Positions 58,696 to 64,000 of a stretch of DNA of 64,000 nucleotides are shown here, one piece after another. How positions within the stretch are numbered: the first letter of the stretch is position 1; each line of letters starts with the position of its first letter. The translations under genes and the position numbers were made by a program. The notes beneath the pieces are model-generated. The model saw nothing but the letters and a program-made list of their open reading frames with translations. It was not told the DNA's origin and did no database searches. Source of the DNA: Caldisericia bacterium (lineage in GTDB: Bacteria; Caldisericota; Caldisericia; JAAYUI01); the NCBI GenBank assembly GCA_017999835.1, contig JAGNLA010000005.1, positions 1-64,000 of the forward strand. Direction: 5' to 3'.

Positions 58696-59747
58696 AACAG
58701 CACCTCCACTATGTTTGCGATGTTTGCCGCCGCGTTTGCGTGCAGGCATCCCTGAGGTTCGCGCTTTTGAGCAAGGCATTCCTTTATAACTTCCTCAAGA
58801 CCTACGTTTGCTTTATCCTCTGGAAGAACCTTGCACTTGCGCTTGCCTTTCAGGTACATTGCGTTGAGCCATTGATGGTTTCCAATCGACTCAGGTTTGG
58901 GTATGAGTACCGCTGGCGTGCCATAACATTCCAGCTCCGAAACAGTCATAGCCCCTGACCTGTTGACAGAAACATCAGCTACAGCATAAGCTTTATCCAT
59001 TTCAGTAAGATAGTCAATAACTTGCACATTATGCAATTTTAACTCATTGACACTTTTTTGCACATTTTCATACATCAGCTTACCGGTTATCACTAACCAC
59101 TGAAGGTCATTTTGTTCAATAAAGTCTTTTGGAAGCAAAAGAAATGCATCGTATACAGCTCTGGCTCCTTTTGAACCTCCAAACACCACAATCGTTTTTT
59201 TGTTCGGGTCAAGTTTCAAGATTTCATAAGCTTGCTTTGATTTGAAATCGACCTTCTCCCAGCGAATCGGGTTTCCAACAACTTCAATTTTTGATGTTCG
59301 CTTGATTTTTTTTGTGTTTTCAAAACCTGTCATTATTACATCGGCAAAACGTTCCAGCAGCTGGTTTGCTCGGCCGGCTACGGCATTCTGTTCATGAATC
59401 AGAACAGGAATCCTCTTTTTGTGTGCCGTGATAACCAACGGAACCGATGCGTAGCTGCCCATGCCTATAACAACAGACGGCTTGAACTCTTCAATGAGCT
59501 TTGCAGCCTGCTTTGAGCCTATATTGTAGTTTCTCCAGAATTTCAAAAGCTTTATGGGGTTCAAACCAGGTGGTGATGCTGTTACCAGCCTTGTCTCAAA
59601 ACCGAGTTCTTTTGCCCTGTCAAGTTCAGAACCACTTCCAACAAGCACAACTTTATGACCACGACTTTCAAGCTCTCTTGCTATCTGCGTTGCAGGCAAA
59701 ACATGCCCTCCGGTTCCACCGGCACCAATAAAAATCACCTTATCCAT
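58692..59747 (-). CDS. murG: UDP-GlcNAc:undecaprenyl-PP-MurNAc-pentapeptide GlcNAc transferase
   Basis: A 351-residue GT28 enzyme that makes lipid II at the inner face of the membrane. FIGAGGTGGHVLPA at 5-18, GMGSYASVPL near 95, LIHEQNAVAGRANQLL near 116, VFGGSKGARAVYDAF near 190 and RSGAMTVSELECYGTPAVLIPKPE near 268 are the donor and acceptor segments. It overlaps ftsW by eight bases and murC by four. Confidence 0.95.
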   Translation of the reverse strand: MDKVIFIGAGGTGGHVLPATQIARELESRGHKVVLVGSGSELDRAKELGFETRLVTASPPGLNPIKLLKFWRNYNIGSKQAAKLIEEFKPSVVIGMGSYASVPLVITAHKKRIPVLIHEQNAVAGRANQLLERFADVIMTGFENTKKIKRTSKIEVVGNPIRWEKVDFKSKQAYEILKLDPNKKTIVVFGGSKGARAVYDAFLLLPKDFIEQNDLQWLVITGKLMYENVQKSVNELKLHNVQVIDYLTEMDKAYAVADVSVNRSGAMTVSELECYGTPAVLIPKPESIGNHQWLNAMYLKGKRKCKVLPEDKANVGLEEVIKECLAQKREPQGCLHANAAANIANIVEVLL

Positions 59748-60924
59748 TTTTCAACTCCAAATTGCGTTCTCTCCAGGAAGTCCTGTCGATCCCAAGCAGT
59801 ATACCCACTTCGGCCAGTGAAACAATGAGCGATGAGCCTCCTGACGATATGAACGGCAACACCAGACCGGTTGTTGGCAGCAATCCGACAACGACGCCAG
59901 TGTTGATAAAAGCCTGAAAACCTATGTGAACAGCTATGCCAAGGGCAACCAGATAGGAAAACATGTTTGTGGTTCGTGATGCAATCCGAATTGCTGAAAT
60001 AACAATCACAACAAACAAAGCCAGCACAAGCAAAGCTCCAATCAAGCCAAGCTCCTCGCCCACAAGCGCAAAAATAAAGTCGTTGCTCATTTCAGGCAGA
60101 CGATTGGTGTACTTCATCTGACCGTTGAACAACCCTCGCCCAAAAACTCCGCCGTAGCTGATGGCAACAAGGGAATTGTACAGTTGCCAGCCAGAGGTTT
60201 GCGAGTTTGCGATCGGGTCAAGGAACCCGGAAAATCGGTCGAGTATGTATGAACCTTTGCCGAGGATTAGTAGCCCTGTACCAAGTCCGAGGGAAGTCAG
60301 CGAAATAGTTATCAAACCAAACACCGGCGCGCCTGAAAGGAAGAATTGGACAACAAATATTGCCAGCATGACTATCACTGCCCCCATGTCAGGCTCAATA
60401 AATATCAAAAGCAAAGGGATGCCAAACATGGCAAACAGCCGCACAGTTTGCCGAAAATCGATTTTTTTAACATCACGGGTTGAGAAGAAATTTGCAACTA
60501 TCAATATCACTGAAAGCTTTGCCAGCTCTGACGGCTGGAAGGTAAAAGAACCGATCCTTATCCACTGGTTTGAAACGAAAGCTTGTACACCCATGCCAGG
60601 CACAAAAACAAGCAGAAGCAGAAGAATGGAAATTATGTAAAGCTGGAACACCAGCGATTTGTAGAAATCTGTGCCCAGACGGAAAAGAATGAAACCACAA
60701 ACAAGACCTATCAGGCAACTGATTATCTGGCGGATGAGCATGCTCATCGGAGATGAAATCAAATCAAGGTAAGCCTCGCCCATACCTGATGAGTAGATCA
60801 TCAGGAAACCGATGACTACAAGGCAGGCGGTTGATACCAGCAGTCGGCTGTCAGGAACCCAACGCCTTGGGCGCTTGTTCTCTGACCTGACGGGTAAAAA
60901 CTTCGCCTCGTTCTTCGTATCCAC
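59740..60924 (-). CDS. ftsW: FtsW/RodA/SpoVE-family lipid II polymerase (FtsW by context); start uncertain
   Basis: A ~394-residue SEDS protein with about ten membrane helices that polymerises glycan strands at the septum. RIGSFTFQPSELAKLSVIL near 122, GAVIVMLAIFVVQFF and NTGVVVGLLPTTGLVLPFISSGGSSLI at the end are family hallmarks; the SEDS catalytic Asp is in FIEPDMGAVI. The first helix begins at LLVSTACLVVIGF, and no ATG lies in the expected place. I give a GTG that overlaps murD by 74 bases. An ATG at 61050 would overlap by 200 and one at 60801 would cut the first helix. Its place between murD and murG supports FtsW rather than RodA. Confidence 0.85.
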   Translation of the reverse strand: MDTKNEAKFLPVRSENKRPRRWVPDSRLLVSTACLVVIGFLMIYSSGMGEAYLDLISSPMSMLIRQIISCLIGLVCGFILFRLGTDFYKSLVFQLYIISILLLLLVFVPGMGVQAFVSNQWIRIGSFTFQPSELAKLSVILIVANFFSTRDVKKIDFRQTVRLFAMFGIPLLLIFIEPDMGAVIVMLAIFVVQFFLSGAPVFGLITISLTSLGLGTGLLILGKGSYILDRFSGFLDPIANSQTSGWQLYNSLVAISYGGVFGRGLFNGQMKYTNRLPEMSNDFIFALVGEELGLIGALLVLALFVVIVISAIRIASRTTNMFSYLVALGIAVHIGFQAFINTGVVVGLLPTTGLVLPFISSGGSSLIVSLAEVGILLGIDRTSWRERNLELKNG

Positions 60925-62206
60925 CGAACTGGTCGAAGCTGGCACAAGCTGGACTAAGGAGGACGGTATCTCCAGGTTTTGCTTCTTTGATGGCAACCTC
61001 GATGGCTTCCGCCTGATCCTTGACCGAAACAAACTTTTTAAAATTGCCATTTATCAGTGCTTCCTCGATTCTTTGCGCTGTCTGACCATGGATGACTGCC
61101 AACCTTACATTGCCCATATCTGCAGGCAGAACTGAAAAATCTGAGCCTTTCTCCGAACCGCCAAGGATGAGGATGAACGGTCCTTCAAGGGCATTGAGGG
61201 CAAGGGTGGTTGCAGAAGGCTTTGTTGCCTTTGAGTCATTTATGAATTTAACCCCACCCCATTGACCGACGAACTCTAGTCGGTTGTGCAGGGGTACAAA
61301 GTCAGTTGAGGATTGTATTGCTGTCGCCGGGTCAAGTCCAAACCTTGAAACGGCAAGTCCTGCTGCCATAAGGTTCATCGCATTGAACCAGCCAAATAAT
61401 TTATAATCTTTCATCGAGGCAATCTTTTTACCGGAAACAAATATTGATTTGCCATCAAAGTATGCGTCTGCCTTGGCATTGTTCATTGAAAAATAAAGCG
61501 ATTTGGATGGTGTCTTTGCTGAAAGGGCTCCGCTCCACTCATCATCTTTGTTTAGCACGACAAGATCGTCGGATTTCATGTGTACAAACATTTTCTCTTT
61601 CAGTCGTGCATACTCACCCATTGTGCCATGTCGATTGAGGTGGTCTTCGGCAAGGTTTGTAAACACCGCTACTCCGGGATAAAAAGATTCCATCAGTTCA
61701 CACTGGAAGGATGAAACCTCGATAGACATAACATCTTCTGGTCTGCTCTCGACAACATAATTGCTCAGAGGATCGCCGATGTTGCCAACGGCTTTTGATT
61801 TTTTCCCTGCTTTGTTAAGCATGTGAGCTATCAAGCCAGTGGTTGTGGATTTTCCGGATGTGCCTGTGATGGCTGCATATGGACATGAGAGCAGTTCGGC
61901 AGCAAGGTCAAGTTCGCCCCTTACTTTTATGCCTTTCATCTTGGCTCTCATGACAACCGGGTTGTCATGAGGAATGCCGGGAGAAACGACCATCATCTGG
62001 GCATCGTAGACTTTGTCTGAATGGGCACCTGTTTCATAGGGGAAACCCAACGTTTCAATGTCTTTTGGGCAGCCGCTGTCAGAGCAAAAAACCTTTGCGC
62101 CCAGGCCTGAGAGCATCTTTGCTGCAGCCTGACCTGACTTTGCCATTCCGAGGATGGTAACTTTCATCCCTTCATAAATCTTTGTTTTATCTCTATCCAC
62201 ACTCAT
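60851..62206 (-). CDS. murD: UDP-N-acetylmuramoylalanine-D-glutamate ligase
   Basis: A 451-residue Mur ligase adding D-Glu. ILGMAKSGQAAAKML near 18, ATP loop ITGTSGKSTTTGLIAHML near 114, NLAEDHLNRHG near 186 and FINDSKATKPSATTLAL near 315 are present. TTGCAA, 17 bases, TAGATT lies directly before the ATG at 62206. If that promoter is used the true start is downstream, at the GTG two codons on or the ATG 13 codons on. It opens the murD-ftsW-murG-murC-murB cluster. Confidence 0.94.
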   Translation of the reverse strand: MSVDRDKTKIYEGMKVTILGMAKSGQAAAKMLSGLGAKVFCSDSGCPKDIETLGFPYETGAHSDKVYDAQMMVVSPGIPHDNPVVMRAKMKGIKVRGELDLAAELLSCPYAAITGTSGKSTTTGLIAHMLNKAGKKSKAVGNIGDPLSNYVVESRPEDVMSIEVSSFQCELMESFYPGVAVFTNLAEDHLNRHGTMGEYARLKEKMFVHMKSDDLVVLNKDDEWSGALSAKTPSKSLYFSMNNAKADAYFDGKSIFVSGKKIASMKDYKLFGWFNAMNLMAAGLAVSRFGLDPATAIQSSTDFVPLHNRLEFVGQWGGVKFINDSKATKPSATTLALNALEGPFILILGGSEKGSDFSVLPADMGNVRLAVIHGQTAQRIEEALINGNFKKFVSVKDQAEAIEVAIKEAKPGDTVLLSPACASFDQFGGYEERGEVFTRQVREQAPKALGS

Positions 62207-62293
62207 AATCTAACAATAAACTACGTTTTTTGCAACCCGTGCTTGTCTGGTTGTAAACAAATGATGAACATTTCTGTAAAATATTGAATAAGA

Positions 62294-62322
62294 TTGACAC
62301 GGTTCCTCCCAAAAACTAAAAT
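62294..62322 (+). promoter_or_regulatory. Promoter for the gamma-carbonic-anhydrase-like gene
   Basis: TTGACA, 17 bases, TAAAAT, ending 14 bases before the ATG, so the leader is only a few bases long. ACGGTT and AACCGT flank the -10 as an inverted repeat and could bind a regulator. Confidence 0.6.
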
Positions 62323-62336
62323 CAGAAACCGTACTG

Positions 62337-62861
62337 ATGATAGAATCATTTGAGGGTAACAGCCCAAACATTGATAAGAACGCGTTTATCCACAAGTCTG
62401 CAACGATTATCGGGCAAGCAGATATTGGCAAGCATTCGTCCGTTTGGCCAGGGGCAGTCATCAGAGCCGACATAAACCACATCAAAATAGGCAACCTGTG
62501 CAGCATACAGGATAATGCCTGCATCCACGTTGAAACAAACAACTCAACGACTCTTGGCGATGGTGTCACGATTGGCCACGGCGCCATGCTCCACGCCTGC
62601 ACGATTGGCGACTATGCCTTGATTGGCATAGGAGCAATCATACTAGACAAGGCAACTATCGGCGATCACTGCATTATTGCGGCAGGGACAGTCGTCCCAC
62701 CTGGGAAAGCAATCCCATCCGGCTCCATGGTCATGGGTTCACCAGGCAAGGTCACCCGTGAACTGACCAAAGAGGAACAGGACCACTTGGAAGAACACGC
62801 AAAAAACTATTGGAAACTAGCGCAAAGATTTATTGGAGGAAATGATGGCAAAGAATCTTAA
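62337..62861 (+). CDS. Gamma-carbonic anhydrase-like hexapeptide protein
   Basis: A 174-residue left-handed beta-helix protein of the gamma-CA/YrdA/PaaY group. Hexapeptide repeats run from IIGQADIGKH to IPSGSMVMGSPGKV. The three zinc histidines are kept in NACIHVE and GHGAMLHAC. A C-terminal helix (KEEQDHLEEHAKNYWKLAQRF) completes the trimer. Only some members have carbonic anhydrase activity; others act on acyl-CoA or carnitine. No strong ribosome-binding site lies ahead. Its end overlaps the permease gene. Confidence 0.9.
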   Translation: MIESFEGNSPNIDKNAFIHKSATIIGQADIGKHSSVWPGAVIRADINHIKIGNLCSIQDNACIHVETNNSTTLGDGVTIGHGAMLHACTIGDYALIGIGAIILDKATIGDHCIIAAGTVVPPGKAIPSGSMVMGSPGKVTRELTKEEQDHLEEHAKNYWKLAQRFIGGNDGKES

Positions 62862-64000
62862 GAAAACCGCTTCGCCCGTCGCTCATGAAGCAGTGGCAAG
62901 CAAGTCGATGTTTGAGAAACTGTTTGGCATGCCGGCATCAGCCGTCAACTGGGGCAGAGAAATCCTTGCCGGTTTGACCGGACTGCTCGGAACGGCGTTC
63001 ATTCTCTTTGCATGGTCAAAGACCCTTGGAACGCAGTTTGAACCAAACTCAGGCGGTTTCACACATGTTTTGATGATTGGCACCTTGTTGGCAATGATCG
63101 TGTCAAACCTTGCCCAATCATTCTGGGCAAAGCTGCCCTACATCGTCACACCGTCAATTGGCACCCTGATGCTGATGATCCCGCTGCTTGGCATCGCAAC
63201 AAACTTCAACGTTCTGATGGCTTTGTTCCTGCTTGAAGGAATCATCTTCCTGACAATGTCTTTCCTTCCATACACAAAAAAAATCATCACAGCCATTCCG
63301 CAACCGGTAAAGCACGGCATTGTCCTTACTGTCGGCCTGATGCTCATATTCATGGGGCTCAGCTTTACATGTCTCTTCTCAGGACCTTCAGCCGTAGGCA
63401 ATCTCACAACCGCAAAGTTCGAATCAATCGCCAGGCTCAACGGCCTTCCAGGCCTCTCAGTCAAGTGGCTGCTTGACGCCAGAACACTTGTAATGATCTT
63501 TGGTTTGGCGGTAGTTGGCTACTTCACCTGGACAAAAAATAAAGCCACATTCGTTATCACAATGATTATGACTGCAGCATTTGGTCTTCTATTTTTCTCA
63601 AACCAGCAGCAGGGATTGGAATATTCCAGAGTTACCCCGATCATCTTCGTTGACTATGCAAACTCCGGTAATTTCATGGTTCCATTCTCCTCCTGGGCAA
63701 GCACATACCTCCTGAAACCAAACTTTGCCGACCTGTTTGGCAAGATTGGCTCATCATTCGGGATAATCCTCTCAACATTCCTCGTCATGCTTGCAAAAGA
63801 CACCCTTGGGACAGCTTCTTCAATGATCGCTCTTGGCAAACAGTCCGGGGACATGACAGAAAACGACGAGAACCATCACAGAACTGAGAAGGCAATGCAA
63901 GTTGTTGGGTTCAACAGGATCGTTACCGGTCTTGTTGGTGGCGTTCCAGCCGACATTGCTCCAGAAGCGTCAATCGCTGTTGAGGCTGACGGCAGGACAT
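62845..64000 (+). CDS. NCS2-family purine permease (AzgA-like), 3' end outside window
   Basis: At least 385 residues of a polytopic permease, cut by the right edge. After a polar N-terminus come repeated hydrophobic helices, with IPQPVKHGIVLTVGLMLIFMGLSF and DTLGTASSMIALGKQSGDM matching AzgA-type adenine/guanine/hypoxanthine permeases, proton symporters of the inner membrane. GGAGGA lies two bases before one ATG and five before the next, so the second is used. The gene overlaps the preceding one by 17 bases. Confidence 0.85.
   Translation, partial: MAKNLKKTASPVAHEAVASKSMFEKLFGMPASAVNWGREILAGLTGLLGTAFILFAWSKTLGTQFEPNSGGFTHVLMIGTLLAMIVSNLAQSFWAKLPYIVTPSIGTLMLMIPLLGIATNFNVLMALFLLEGIIFLTMSFLPYTKKIITAIPQPVKHGIVLTVGLMLIFMGLSFTCLFSGPSAVGNLTTAKFESIARLNGLPGLSVKWLLDARTLVMIFGLAVVGYFTWTKNKATFVITMIMTAAFGLLFFSNQQQGLEYSRVTPIIFVDYANSGNFMVPFSSWASTYLLKPNFADLFGKIGSSFGIILSTFLVMLAKDTLGTASSMIALGKQSGDMTENDENHHRTEKAMQVVGFNRIVTGLVGGVPADIAPEASIAVEADGRT

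Noticed and set aside
1-64000. CRISPR arrays and rRNA genes
   Set aside because: I found no regularly spaced direct repeats and no stretch resembling rRNA. Repeats seen are palindromic intergenic units or gene paralogues.

Overview
The window comes from an uncultured-type, fermentative anaerobic bacterium that I cannot place in a named phylum. It combines butyrate kinase, crotonase, acyl-CoA dehydrogenase and a 4Fe-4S ferredoxin, a ferredoxin-thioredoxin reductase chain and glutaredoxin, lipoproteins with signal peptidase II, DivIVA, a murein precursor cluster, and solute-binding proteins with N-terminal SLH-like anchors next to genes for cell-wall polysaccharide pyruvylation (csaB) and aminosugar transfer (tagA, wecA, wecB). 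Most genes are packed in long operons joined by ATGA-type overlaps.

Layout. 1-4640 is a visibly AT-rich accessory island: a single-chain restriction-modification enzyme (minus strand, cut by the left edge), a 325-bp segment bounded by 23-bp inverted repeats that encodes a tiny membrane protein and a terminator, and a STAND-type NTPase with an apparent frameshift at its start. 4739-13255: an orphan ferredoxin, then divergently a long operon (buk, crotonase, PATAN-domain protein, NHL-repeat protein, tagA, csaB, comF, ECF S component, two tandem HMA metal-binding proteins). 13309-15147: mraY on the minus strand, then glutaredoxin and a ferredoxin-thioredoxin reductase/rubredoxin fusion. 15148-15850: a gene-free stretch holding a candidate structured RNA. 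15851-28711: M18 aminopeptidase, dut, a secreted propeller, then an operon of envelope and house-keeping genes ending with wecA, wecB and murA. 28745-31706: a DUF134 regulator with a palindromic operator, a NifX-like protein, acyl-CoA dehydrogenase and a lipoprotein. 31707-38518: PIF1-like helicase, two thioredoxin-fold exported proteins, a Nif3-like protein, a degenerate ABC unit, PspC, mgsA and tRNA-Ala(CGC). 38611-56238: a lipoprotein, then on the minus strand a peptide-transport region with four binding proteins, two permease pairs and one ATPase pair, followed by divIVA, DUF167 and lspA. 56336-62206 (minus): murD, ftsW, murG, murC, murB. 62337-64000: gamma-carbonic-anhydrase-like protein and an AzgA-like purine permease cut by the right edge.

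The most interesting item is a 68-codon gene at 12849-13055 that conventional translation breaks. It has an in-frame TGA exactly where the neighbouring HMA protein has the first Cys of its CxxC metal site, giving a UxxC motif. A hairpin that fits the bacterial SECIS rules lies downstream, and ATGA overlaps occur at both gene ends. I read it as a candidate selenocysteine-containing HMA metallochaperone paired with its Cys paralogue. Other unusual items are an oligopeptide-transporter ATPase with a ~175-residue insertion carrying a hydrophobic and a charged helical segment, two permeases with ~160-190-residue extracytoplasmic insertions, a pseudoknotted RNA candidate, and a leaderless DUF134 gene with a 22-bp palindrome in its promoter.
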